Shown here: one piece after another, positions 16,673-23,036 of the stretch
Numbering within the stretch: the stretch's first letter is position 1
Layout: each line of letters opens with the position of its first letter
Program-made: the position numbers and the translations under genes
Assembly (NCBI GenBank): GCA_902798755.1
Contig: CADBYC010000020.1
Coordinates: 1 to 48,615 of the forward strand
DNA from: an uncultured Ruminococcus sp.
GTDB lineage: Bacteria; Bacillota; Clostridia; Oscillospirales; Acutalibacteraceae
Direction: 5' to 3'
DNA length: 48,615 bases
Notes under the pieces: generated by a model
Database searches by the model: none
The model's input: only the letters and a program-made list of their open reading frames with translations
What the model was told of the DNA's origin: nothing

Positions 16673-16793
16673 ATATACAGCGTATTCATTTGCAAATGCA
16701 ATTTGCCGTAGTGTCGATGAATATGAACGCGATATGTAATATTACGTTCACAAAAAGTTTACACGATTGATAGAACATAAATTCTATTTTCTG

Positions 16794-16823
16794 TTGACAG
16801 TTACAATAGAAAAATGCTATTAT
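16794..16823 (+). promoter_or_regulatory. Promoter of the 16888 gene
   Basis: TTGACA (16794-16799), 18-bp spacer, TATTAT (16818-16823), about 65 bp before the ATG. An overlapping TATAGT is at 16821-16826. Confidence 0.65.
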
Positions 16824-16887
16824 AGTGCAACCATAATTCTGAATATGTAAATGATCATTCATAGATTAGTAAATTGGAGGAGCTAAG

Positions 16888-17757
16888 ATGGCAGGTGAAT
16901 TTTCTTTATCACAGTACAAATCTAAATTGAGACAATTACAACAGAAACAAAGACAGGTTATTAACAATTATAATCGTGCGGTAGATAACTATAATCGAAA
17001 CATGAAGAAGGCCATTAATAATTATAATTCAGCTGTTAGAAAGCATAATGCTACCGTACGACATAACAGGCAAATAATAGCTAATGAATTGCGAAAGCTA
17101 AATTCGACTTCTGCTGCAATGCAGAGTGGGTATTCAACATCTTCGAGGATTATGTATCAACACTATGAAAATGTTGGAAGAGTGTACTATGAAGGAATTC
17201 CTGTGTCTCCAGAACAGGAGAGAATTCTTGACTTGATAGAGCAGGAACAAGCGAATAGTTTGACTACAGAAAATATAATAGAAGGAGATAATAGTTCAGA
17301 AGCGTTACCAGAAGATATTGAAATCGGGGATAAACTTGCTGTTGTATCTGAAGATTTAAACGACAGATGGAAGGGCGCTGTTTTTGCTTTAAATCCAAAC
17401 AATCCAGATGCGACAAGGCATTTCTGTACAAGCACCCGAGAAATTTTTACCGAGTTTCTCGAGATAAAAGCTCCTGATGATAAAGTTTTTGAGTATAATC
17501 CGCAGTGCCAAAAAACAGAGAGGGGAAATGCAACGCGTCGTGAAAAAATAGGATTCATGATGCGAAATACTAACATGGATGATAGTGTGGTTTCGTTTGT
17601 TGAAGCAGATATAAAAAACATTTTGGAATTGAATCATTTACTTAGCGGAGGAACTCACGGACCTGCAGGAAAATATACATTTGAAAAACTATTACAGGTT
17701 AAGAAACGTGTTGAACAGGGTATTCTATTTCTCTGTGAGATATCACAATCTGCATAG
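16888..17757 (+). CDS. Coiled-coil protein with a possible pPIWI-associating nuclease-like domain
   Basis: 289 residues. Residues 11-75 are a charged helix rich in repeated asparagine-tyrosine motifs: INNYN at 25-29 and 43-47, DNYN at 33-36. A linker with PEQERILDLIEQEQ follows. The C-terminal domain (about 150-289) contains RWKGAVFALNPNNPDATRHF, STREIFTEFL, RREKIGFMM and a final KKRVEQGILFL. The RWKGA, NPDATRHF and STREIFT elements recall the predicted nuclease domain described beside pPIWI proteins. That is from memory and untested. Start after GGAGGAG. It has its own promoter, is AT-rich and follows the restriction cassette, so a defence role is plausible. Confidence 0.6.
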   Translation: MAGEFSLSQYKSKLRQLQQKQRQVINNYNRAVDNYNRNMKKAINNYNSAVRKHNATVRHNRQIIANELRKLNSTSAAMQSGYSTSSRIMYQHYENVGRVYYEGIPVSPEQERILDLIEQEQANSLTTENIIEGDNSSEALPEDIEIGDKLAVVSEDLNDRWKGAVFALNPNNPDATRHFCTSTREIFTEFLEIKAPDDKVFEYNPQCQKTERGNATRREKIGFMMRNTNMDDSVVSFVEADIKNILELNHLLSGGTHGPAGKYTFEKLLQVKKRVEQGILFLCEISQSA

Positions 17758-17772
17758 ACTGAAAAAGTTTGC

Positions 17773-17800
17773 TTGACTTATTCTTTTTCTGTGGTATTGT
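17773..17800 (+). promoter_or_regulatory. Promoter of the 17827 gene
   Basis: TTGACT (17773-17778), 16-bp spacer, TATTGT (17795-17800), immediately upstream of the ribosome site AAAGGGG. Confidence 0.5.
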
Positions 17801-17826
17801 GTTGTGCTTGAAAGGGGTACGATACG

Positions 17827-18093
17827 ATGACCACATTAGAAGATTTCTACTTCGGAAACGTCAATCCAAGCGAGTATAATCAGAGCAAAGGCGTCAAGAA
17901 AAAGCTCTCAGAGATGTTGAAATTACTCAATGAATTCCGTCTTATACTCACGACCGAACAGCAAAAAGAAAAGCTGGAGCAGATCGAGAACTGCCAACTA
18001 TCTTTGATCGCTCTGTCTGAAAAGGACGCTTACATCGAAGGCTTCAAACTCGGTGTGAAGATTGCAACAGAGATTTATACAGAATCACAGTAG
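17827..18093 (+). CDS. Small DUF6809-like protein
   Basis: 88 residues. The pattern TLEDFYFGNVNPSEY at the N-terminus and YIEGFKLGVKIATEI at the C-terminus, joined by a helical, lysine- and glutamate-rich middle, matches small Firmicutes proteins of the DUF6809 type. No function is known to me. Ribosome site AAAGGGG, own promoter and terminator. Proteins of this kind are common in accessory and mobile regions of Clostridia. Confidence 0.7.
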   Translation: MTTLEDFYFGNVNPSEYNQSKGVKKKLSEMLKLLNEFRLILTTEQQKEKLEQIENCQLSLIALSEKDAYIEGFKLGVKIATEIYTESQ

Positions 18094-18130
18094 CGGTAAG
18101 ATCAAATGATCTCACTGCTGTTCTCATTTC
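18092..18130 (+). terminator. Terminator overlapping the stop of the 17827 gene
   Basis: AGCGGTAAGATC (18092-18103) pairs with GATCTCACTGCT (18108-18119), with one G-U and one mismatch. GTTCTCATTTC follows. The tail is a weak T tract. Confidence 0.55.
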
Positions 18131-18260
18131 TGATGTACTATTATGGAATGGTTTTCGTTACATAAATTGCAAAAGAATTGCTCTGAAACAACTGGTTTTG
18201 AGATGCATTTTTGAAGAAAAAACATAAGGTGATTGAGTCTTTTATATCCTCGTTTCTTGC

Positions 18261-18372
18261 TCGGGGACGGTGGGGACGATATTTTCTACACACCGTCAAA
18301 ACATTGAAAAGCGCTTAGAGAAGCGGCATTTTAGTACAATGCATTGTCGTCCCTGCATAATACCGTCCCCGA
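18261..18372. repeat. 112-bp terminal-inverted-repeat element
   Basis: The ends TCGGGGACGGT (18261-18271) and ACCGTCCCCGA (18362-18372) are perfect inverted repeats. Inside are further partial copies of GGGGACGA/TCGTCCCT. There is no ORF. It looks like a MITE-type non-autonomous element. The stretch 18094-18769 holds no gene I can support: only this element, the hairpin array at 18419-18645 and a terminator. Confidence 0.65.
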
Positions 18373-18418
18373 ATCAGAGGGACAAGAACAGCTCGTTGAG
18401 AACGGTTAATTATCTACT

Positions 18419-18645
18419 TTGACGAACATCGTATTTGTTCGATTTTGAAGCAGGAGAAAGAAGGGCGGCTTGCATTTTGCCGCCCTTCAAATTACAACGG
18501 ACGGCAACGCCGACCGTTAAGCCATTTTTGAGAGATTTCGAGTCACCTGTTTTAGGTGGCTTGCTTGAAGGGTTAATCCATCGTTTAGGTGCTGTGTGAG
18601 CCAAAACAGCCGATGATAGCAAGAAAATGTATAGGCTTGCTTTTT
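18419..18645 (+). other. Five-hairpin segment ending in a terminator; candidate structured RNA
   Basis: Successive stems are CGAAC/GTTCG (18423-18441), GAAGGGCGGC/GCCGCCCTTC (18460-18488), AACGGACGGC/GCCGACCGTT (18496-18518, one mismatch) and CACCT/AGGTG (18544-18558). A two-part stem CATCG-GCTGT/ACAGC-CGATG follows (18579-18615). AGCAAG/CTTGCT with a T5 tract (18618-18645) closes the segment. Such dense, non-overlapping pairing without coding support suggests a structured RNA or a structured repeat. No convincing -10 box was found, only TTGACG at 18419. The strand is inferred from the T tract. Confidence 0.45.
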
Positions 18646-18728
18646 AAATGGAAATAATAGTGCACAAAAGAGAAATATTTCTCTGCTTAGACAAAGAAAA
18701 AGTTGTCCGGATTAACTGGGTGTAATAA

Positions 18729-18752
18729 AGAAAAAACCGTCCCGAAGGACGG
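18729..18752 (-). terminator. Terminator of the dockerin-transglutaminase gene
   Basis: On the minus strand, CCGTCC-TTCG-GGACGG is followed by a T tract of eight bases with one break. It has a stable UUCG tetraloop. Confidence 0.85.
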
Positions 18753-18769
18753 CGATTCTTGTTGAGTTA

Positions 18770-19879
18770 TCAGCATGTATATTCCTTGATAATACACAGC
18801 TCACCCTGCACATCATAGCGTAGGGTGCAATCATCGTACTCGACCAGGCATGCGCAGTGACCGCCCGGAACGGATGTATTTGCATACAGATTATATGTAA
18901 TGATATGGCGGTCACAGTGCTGGTTCGACTCACCGCCCGGATAGAGAAGCATGGATTCAAGCCCCAGATCTCTGGCAGCGAAGGCTGTCAGAACCGCACC
19001 ATCGACGCACATGATTTGATCATATGTATAATGATCTCGAATGTATTCGGCGAAGGCTTTCATCTTTTCTCTGTTGGTCATAGACGAATTCCAGCACGCT
19101 TTCTCTGTTGATCGAACGACACTTAATATCTTTTCAATATCATCGAGAGTACGGTTGACATCGACATTGACAGTCACTCGGCGGATCAGTTCGCCCTTGT
19201 AATACAGTTCGATCGGAAAACTTCCGTGAGCTGCTCCGATACAACTGACCGTCGTCTGGAAAGGAAAGTACAGACCGCTCTTGTAATGAGCGTAGACATA
19301 GGCGAGCGGATTATCTTCTCTGTCTGTCACTTCGCAATCATAGCCGTGGAGGATTCCGTTTTCCTTTTCAATCAGATAACTCTCCTTGAAACGGCTGTCG
19401 GTGTAGTCGATCATGTTTCTGTAGTGACCGTTATTGACTACTGTCGTGATATCGTCCGGATCGATCTCGATCTTCGGTATGAGCATCAAGGTAATACTTT
19501 TATCGGTAAGTGTGACCTCTGAAGGGACCTTCTTCAAATCGAAGGTGACGCCTTCGACCGTAACATACCGATCGGTCGGTGACGGTTCTGCGACAGGCTT
19601 TGAGATCGGATAGCTATCTGATACATTCACCATCCATCGTTGCAGGTGTGACGCATCCATCACAGTCACGACACGGTCGCCGTCGATATCCGCAACAGAA
19701 GAAGTAACAGTGACAGGCGTTTGGATACCGATCGTGTATCGCTGAATAATCGTCGCGTCGGTGATACTGATCTCACCGTCACCGTCGACATCGCCTAATA
19801 TTCGGCTCTCAGCTTTGACGGAAACGGACATCATCATCGCCATACAAAGTGATAAAGATAATACAGATTTGATTTTCAT
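18770..19879 (-). CDS. Secreted dockerin-transglutaminase-like protein
   Basis: 369 residues. The start is the ATG behind GGAGG (an in-frame GTG six codons upstream lacks a site). Signal peptide about 1-23. Residues 29-85 are a type I dockerin with two calcium loops (DVDGDGEISITD at 30-41 and DIDGDRVVTVMD at 64-75) and helices ending in QRY and QRW. The C-terminal part resembles a transglutaminase/protease core, with candidate triad C291, H341 and D356 (IMCVDGAVLTAF, GGHCACLVEY, LRYDVQGE). Dockerins bind cohesins of cellulosome-like scaffolds. An N-terminal dockerin is less usual than a C-terminal one. Substrate unknown. The role is inferred from domains only. Confidence 0.82.
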   Translation of the reverse strand: MKIKSVLSLSLCMAMMMSVSVKAESRILGDVDGDGEISITDATIIQRYTIGIQTPVTVTSSVADIDGDRVVTVMDASHLQRWMVNVSDSYPISKPVAEPSPTDRYVTVEGVTFDLKKVPSEVTLTDKSITLMLIPKIEIDPDDITTVVNNGHYRNMIDYTDSRFKESYLIEKENGILHGYDCEVTDREDNPLAYVYAHYKSGLYFPFQTTVSCIGAAHGSFPIELYYKGELIRRVTVNVDVNRTLDDIEKILSVVRSTEKACWNSSMTNREKMKAFAEYIRDHYTYDQIMCVDGAVLTAFAARDLGLESMLLYPGGESNQHCDRHIITYNLYANTSVPGGHCACLVEYDDCTLRYDVQGELCIIKEYTC

Positions 19880-19907
19880 AACAGAAACCTCCTTCACGGT
19901 TTGGTGT

Positions 19908-19936
19908 ATTTTAGCTTAGGTTAGGAGGTTTTACAA
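19908..19936 (-). promoter_or_regulatory. Promoter of the dockerin-transglutaminase gene
   Basis: On the minus strand: TTGTAA (19931-19936), 17-bp spacer, TAAAAT (19908-19913), about 30 bp before the ATG. Confidence 0.5.
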
Positions 19937-20083
19937 GTAAAAGTTTTCAGTTAATATTTGTCCGGTGTGATACAAATCCGTTGTCAAATATTGTGGCGCA
20001 ATACAAAGAAAACGGCCGAACGGCTCCGAAGAACAGTTCGGCATATGCAAAGGATATACTAATGATAGTTTGATACCAAAGTC

Positions 20084-20112
20084 TTGACAAATATGTTCGA
20101 ATTTGATATAAT
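20084..20112 (+). promoter_or_regulatory. Strong SigA-type promoter of the 20323 ORF transcript
   Basis: TTGACA (20084-20089), 17-bp spacer, TATAAT (20107-20112): both hexamers are consensus. The gap 19880-20322 otherwise holds the leftward promoter, the leader hairpin and short leader ORFs. Confidence 0.8.
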
Positions 20113-20155
20113 AACAAACAGAAAGATAACTGAATACAGCCGATTCATAGTCCTG

Positions 20156-20176
20156 TGTGTCAACCTGCTTGACACA
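20156..20176 (+). promoter_or_regulatory. Leader hairpin in the 5' UTR
   Basis: TGTGTCAA-CCTGC-TTGACACA, a perfect eight-base-pair stem about 35 nt downstream of the expected transcription start. It is not followed by a T tract, so it is not a terminator. It could stabilise or regulate the message. Confidence 0.45.
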
Positions 20177-20237
20177 TGAGGCTATTTCATTTTCAGTTGC
20201 TCTTTCAAAATAAGCAAAACCAAATTTCGGAGGAAAA

Positions 20238-20279
20238 ATGAATTACAAATCCACCGCCCGATGGGCACAATCTATCTGA
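20238..20279 (+). CDS. Possible 13-residue leader peptide
   Basis: ATG preceded by CGGAGGAAAA encodes MNYKSTARWAQSI and stops. The ribosome site is excellent and the ORF lies within the transcript from the 20084 promoter, ahead of the 82-residue ORF. No similarity is recognised. It could be a translated leader or chance. Confidence 0.3.
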   Translation: MNYKSTARWAQSI

Positions 20280-20322
20280 ATCAAGAAGGAGGAATGACCG
20301 ACAAAGATAGAAGCGTTGTCTT

Positions 20323-20571
20323 ATGGCAACAACTCGCAAGACAATCACCGAAGCCGATTTAATGGGATTACCGCCCGATCCTAACACCGAGTGCGGAATC
20401 CCGGAACATGTATTGGAATCCATTGCACGAATGGTTCTCCCCGACATCATTGCCTTCTTTGAGACCGAGGAAGGACAAAAAGAGTTTGAAGCATGGAGAC
20501 AGGCGCAAGAGCTTTTGAAGCAACAGGACGAAGAAAAGAGCGACTGTGGGCCGGTGATCGGACAGATGTAA
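20323..20571 (+). CDS. Small hypothetical protein, mobile-element type
   Basis: 82 residues: MATTRKTITEADLMGLPPDP at the N-terminus, then GIPEHVLESIARMVLPDIIAFF, EEGQKEFEAWRQAQ and a charged end. Small ORFs with this LPPDP ... ARxxLPDIIAFF ... EGQKEF layout are, from memory, frequent in clostridial integrative elements near recombinases. The function is unknown. The frame cannot extend upstream (stop at 20308). The nearest ribosome site, GGAGG at 20288-20292, is about 30 nt away and beside another ATG (20294), whose 22-codon ORF runs through to 20362 across this start. Translation may therefore be coupled. The gene has a strong promoter and a terminator. Confidence 0.55.
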   Translation: MATTRKTITEADLMGLPPDPNTECGIPEHVLESIARMVLPDIIAFFETEEGQKEFEAWRQAQELLKQQDEEKSDCGPVIGQM

Positions 20572-20593
20572 ATCTCTCAGCGAGAGTATAAAA

Positions 20594-20625
20594 CAGGCAG
20601 GGAGCGTCAAAACTCCCTGCCTGAT
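20594..20625 (+). terminator. Terminator of the 20323 ORF transcript
   Basis: A perfect eleven-base-pair stem, CAGGCAGGGAG/CTCCCTGCCTG, with an 8-nt loop, followed by ATTCGATTAT. Confidence 0.75.
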
Positions 20626-20672
20626 TCGATTATACGGAAACAGCTCACATTCAGACAAAATCACGGAAAATG

Positions 20673-20719
20673 AGAAATCCGAAACAGTCACCAACGATGA
20701 CGATTTCGGATTTGCTCTG
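20673..20719. repeat. 47-bp palindromic repeat, copy 2
   Basis: Identical to 3094-3140 and in the same orientation. It lies 3 bp from the 3' end of the tRNA gene at 20723. On the minus strand its hairpin (AAATCCGAAA/TTTCGGATTT) followed by CTCATTTTCC could end tRNA transcription. It marks the right edge of the accessory region. Confidence 0.85.
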
Positions 20720-20722
20720 CTG

Positions 20723-20799
20723 TGGTGGGCCATCAGGGACTCGAACCCCGGACCGACCGGTTATGAGCCGGTTGCTCTAACCAACTGAGCTAATGGCCC
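20723..20799 (-). tRNA. tRNA with CAT anticodon (elongator Met, possibly Ile2)
   Basis: The minus strand gives a 77-nt cloverleaf with encoded CCA. The acceptor stem is GGGCCAT/ATGGCCC with discriminator A, the D-arm contains AGCTCAGTTGGTTAGAGC, the anticodon stem is ACCGG/CCGGT with loop CTCATAA (anticodon CAT), and the T-loop is TTCGAGT. The anticodon stem lacks the three G-C pairs of initiator tRNA. Elongator Met and lysidine-modified Ile2 cannot be told apart safely by eye. Confidence 0.93.
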
Positions 20800-20814
20800 T
20801 CATTTAGCTAAACC

Positions 20815-20843
20815 ATTATAGCAAGTTCTATGAAGTTTGTCAA
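20815..20843 (-). promoter_or_regulatory. Promoter of the tRNA(CAT) gene
   Basis: On the minus strand: TTGACA (20838-20843), 17-bp spacer, TATAAT (20815-20820), ending 16 bp before the tRNA 5' end. Confidence 0.85.
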
Positions 20844-20924
20844 CACGGTTTTTCAGCCTTATTTTCATACAATTTGCGTAGAAAAAACACGGTGAAAACA
20901 TCGGATATTTCTCTTTGTTATCTC

Positions 20925-20953
20925 TTGTATTCGCGTTTTTATCAGTGTATAAT
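20925..20953 (+). promoter_or_regulatory. Promoter of the 20997 gene
   Basis: TTGTAT (20925-20930), 17-bp spacer, TATAAT (20948-20953), 43 bp before the ATG. Confidence 0.65.
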
Positions 20954-20996
20954 GACGATATGAGGAAAGAGCCTAAATACGATAGGGGGAGTCTTT

Positions 20997-21413
20997 ATGT
21001 TAGAGATCTATTACGGCGAAGGAAAAGGCAAAGAGCGCGTGTGTATCGGAGCGGCGATCACAGCGGCGCTCCGAGATAAAAATGTCCTTTTGGTGAATTT
21101 TCAGCAGAAGGTCGATAATTATGATAAGCTGTTTGCTATCGCTCCGCATCTCACGCGACTGACCCTCGAGCCGAACACAGGCGTGCGTGAGTATTTTGAC
21201 CATGCTGTGCGCATGGCGCTGAGCTTCCAGTATTCCGTACTGATCCTGCACGGCGTTTTTGATTCGGTAGATTCAGGGAAGCTGAGCGCCGCAGAGGTAT
21301 ATGAGTTCCTCTCCAACGCTCCCGACAGCATCGAGATCATCTGCACAGGTACGTCGGTACAAGAGAAATTTCTGCCGCTTGCCAACGAAATCGTGGAAAT
21401 GAAACAAGGATAA
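20997..21413 (+). CDS. CobA/CobO corrinoid adenosyltransferase-like protein with degenerate P-loop
   Basis: 138 residues. The overall pattern follows CobA/CobO: an N-terminal P-loop-like GEGKGKER at 7-14, KNVLLVNFQQK in the second strand, LILHGVFDSVDSGKLSAAEV near 80-100 and IEIICTGTSVQEKFLPLANE towards the end. Authentic enzymes read GNGKGKTT; here the threonine that helps bind ATP-magnesium is replaced by glutamate-arginine. The protein is also about 50 residues shorter than usual. It may have lost adenosyltransferase activity or use nucleotide differently. Monocistronic, with its own promoter and terminator, directly upstream of the pyrimidine genes. Confidence is good for the fold and low for the activity. 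Confidence 0.7.
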   Translation: MLEIYYGEGKGKERVCIGAAITAALRDKNVLLVNFQQKVDNYDKLFAIAPHLTRLTLEPNTGVREYFDHAVRMALSFQYSVLILHGVFDSVDSGKLSAAEVYEFLSNAPDSIEIICTGTSVQEKFLPLANEIVEMKQG

Positions 21414-21430
21414 TTTAGTGAAAACGACTG

Positions 21431-21459
21431 AGCGGAGAAGGCTTTTTTCTCCGCTTTTC
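21431..21459 (+). terminator. Terminator of the 20997 gene
   Basis: AGCGGAGAA (21431-21439) and TTCTCCGCT (21447-21455), perfect nine-base-pair stem, followed by TTTTCATTTT. Confidence 0.85.
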
Positions 21460-21554
21460 ATTTTATTTCCCGGGATTATTTCACAAGAGAATAATGACGA
21501 CGGATTTTAGGCAAAATCACCAGAATTTATGCACTTAACGAAGAATAAACCTAT

Positions 21555-21583
21555 TTGACAGAAGTACCCGTCTATGGTAAAAT
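21555..21583 (+). promoter_or_regulatory. Promoter of the pyr/pur gene run
   Basis: TTGACA (21555-21560), 17-bp spacer, TAAAAT (21578-21583). It gives a leader of about 155 nt before pyrC. The gene-free stretch 21414-21745 holds this promoter, the preceding terminator and the attenuator-like leader. Confidence 0.8.
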
Positions 21584-21654
21584 ACAAACAATCAATTATT
21601 CAACAAATCTTTAAGGCGATACTGTGATATCGACAAGATCTGATAATATGGATA

Positions 21655-21711
21655 CGGGTCATAGCACCCGGGATTTTGTGTGTGCAGTCTCGCCGTGGGT
21701 GAGGCTTTTTG
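21655..21711 (+). promoter_or_regulatory. Attenuator-like leader with terminator upstream of pyrC
   Basis: The terminator is GTCTCGCC (21687-21694) paired with GGTGAGGC (21698-21705, two G-U pairs), then T5. CACCC (21665-21669) can pair with GGGTG (21697-21701) and break the terminator. CGGGT (21655-21659) can pair with ACCCG (21666-21670) and release it. The three pairings form a plausible antiterminator switch. No canonical PyrR site or ykkC-type riboswitch was seen, so the signal is unknown. Confidence 0.55.
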
Positions 21712-21745
21712 TTTAATAATCGGCGTTTATGAAAGGAGAATGACG

Positions 21746-22960
21746 ATGGGTGATATCAAGATCTATTCCTGTAAAATGAACGATAAGACAGATTTTTTGC
21801 CCTCGGTAGACCGCGCTCTTTTCTGCCCTGAGGACTCTTCGCAGTGCTCCGATAATATTGTTGCCTTTCCCGGCTTTTGTGATGTGCATGTGCATTTTCG
21901 CGAGCCGGGATTTTCTTATAAAGAAAAAATATCCACCGGATCACGCGCCGCGGCACGCGGAGGCTACACCGCCGTCTGCACAATGCCGAACCTCGATCCC
22001 GTCCCCGACAGCGTCGGGCATCTCAGAGAACAGCTCGCTGTCATCGAACGCGACGCTGTGATCGACGTCCTGCCCTACGGCGCGATCACCGTGGGCGAGA
22101 GGGGAGAGCAGCTTTCCGACCTCGAGGGTATGGCTGAGGACGTCGTCGCTTTCTCTGACGACGGCAGAGGCGTGCAGAGTGAAGCGATGATGAAAGAGGC
22201 GATGAAGCGCTCTAAAGCGCTCGGCAAGCTGATCGTCGCTCACTGTGAGGATAACAGCCTGCTGCACGGCGGCTATATCCACGACGGCGACTACGCGAAG
22301 GCACACGGTCATCGCGGCATCTGCTCACAGAGCGAGTGGGGGCCCATCAAGCGCGATATCGAGTTGTGTCGGGAAACAGGCTGCGGCTACCACGTCTGCC
22401 ATATCTCGACCAAAGAGAGCGTAGAGCTGATCCGTAAGGCAAAAGCCGAGGGCGTAGATATCACCTGTGAGACCGCTCCGCATTACCTCGTCATGGACGA
22501 CAGCGATCTGATCGAGGACGGCCGCTTCAAGATGAATCCGCCCTTGCGGGATAAAGCAGACAAAGAAGCGCTGCTTGAGGGTATCAAGGACGGCACGATC
22601 GACATGATCTCTACCGACCACGCGCCCCATTCCGCTGAGGAAAAGGCGAGAGGGCTCGAGAAATCCGCCTTTGGTATCGTCGGTATCGAGACCGCCTTTC
22701 CTGTTCTCTATACCAAGCTTGTCAAGACGGGGTTCATCACGATGGACAGACTGATGGAGCTGTTGGCGTTCAATGCGAGAAAGCGATTCAATATTCCCTT
22801 AAAGAATAATGATTACACGATCTGGGATCTTGACAGAGAGTTCACGGTTGACCCTCGGGATTTCCTGTCGATGGGTAAAGCGACGCCCTTTGAGGGCTGG
22901 AAGCTCAACGGCGTATGCCTGATGACCGTCAAAGACGGCAAGGTCGTTTACAAGGCTTAA
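21746..22960 (+). CDS. pyrC: Dihydroorotase
   Basis: 404 residues. Third step of UMP synthesis, closing carbamoyl-aspartate to dihydroorotate in the cytoplasm. The metal-binding HxH is at H48/H50 (FCDVHVHFREPGF), the catalytic aspartate is D291 in STDHAPHS, and AHCEDNSL and ETAPHYL supply further metal ligands. This is a class I (zinc amidohydrolase) enzyme of normal length. Of the in-frame starts, the ATG at 21746 is best placed, 7 nt behind GGAG. It is the first gene of the long pyr/pur run, behind the attenuator-like leader. Confidence 0.96.
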   Translation: MGDIKIYSCKMNDKTDFLPSVDRALFCPEDSSQCSDNIVAFPGFCDVHVHFREPGFSYKEKISTGSRAAARGGYTAVCTMPNLDPVPDSVGHLREQLAVIERDAVIDVLPYGAITVGERGEQLSDLEGMAEDVVAFSDDGRGVQSEAMMKEAMKRSKALGKLIVAHCEDNSLLHGGYIHDGDYAKAHGHRGICSQSEWGPIKRDIELCRETGCGYHVCHISTKESVELIRKAKAEGVDITCETAPHYLVMDDSDLIEDGRFKMNPPLRDKADKEALLEGIKDGTIDMISTDHAPHSAEEKARGLEKSAFGIVGIETAFPVLYTKLVKTGFITMDRLMELLAFNARKRFNIPLKNNDYTIWDLDREFTVDPRDFLSMGKATPFEGWKLNGVCLMTVKDGKVVYKA

Positions 22961-23036
22961 TTGGTTCAATCAACATTGAAATAGATATGAAAAAACTTTT
23001 CGGCGGATAAGCCGCCAAATTTGGGAGGTATGAAAA

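Noticed and set aside
18423-18441. CGAAC...GTTCG as a LexA (SOS) box
   Set aside because: The spacing is 9 nt, whereas the Firmicutes SOS box has 4 nt between these half-sites. It is counted as a hairpin instead.
18410-18622. A 70-codon open frame on the minus strand across the hairpin array
   Set aside because: It has no ribosome site, and its openness follows from the palindromic stems; the pairing pattern explains the segment better than coding does.
3348-20719. Prophage
   Set aside because: There is a serine recombinase but no capsid, terminase, portal, tail, lysis or replication gene.
21681-21711. PyrR binding loop in the pyr leader
   Set aside because: Only GAGGCT of the ARUCCNGNGAGGYU consensus is present, and the UCC part is missing.
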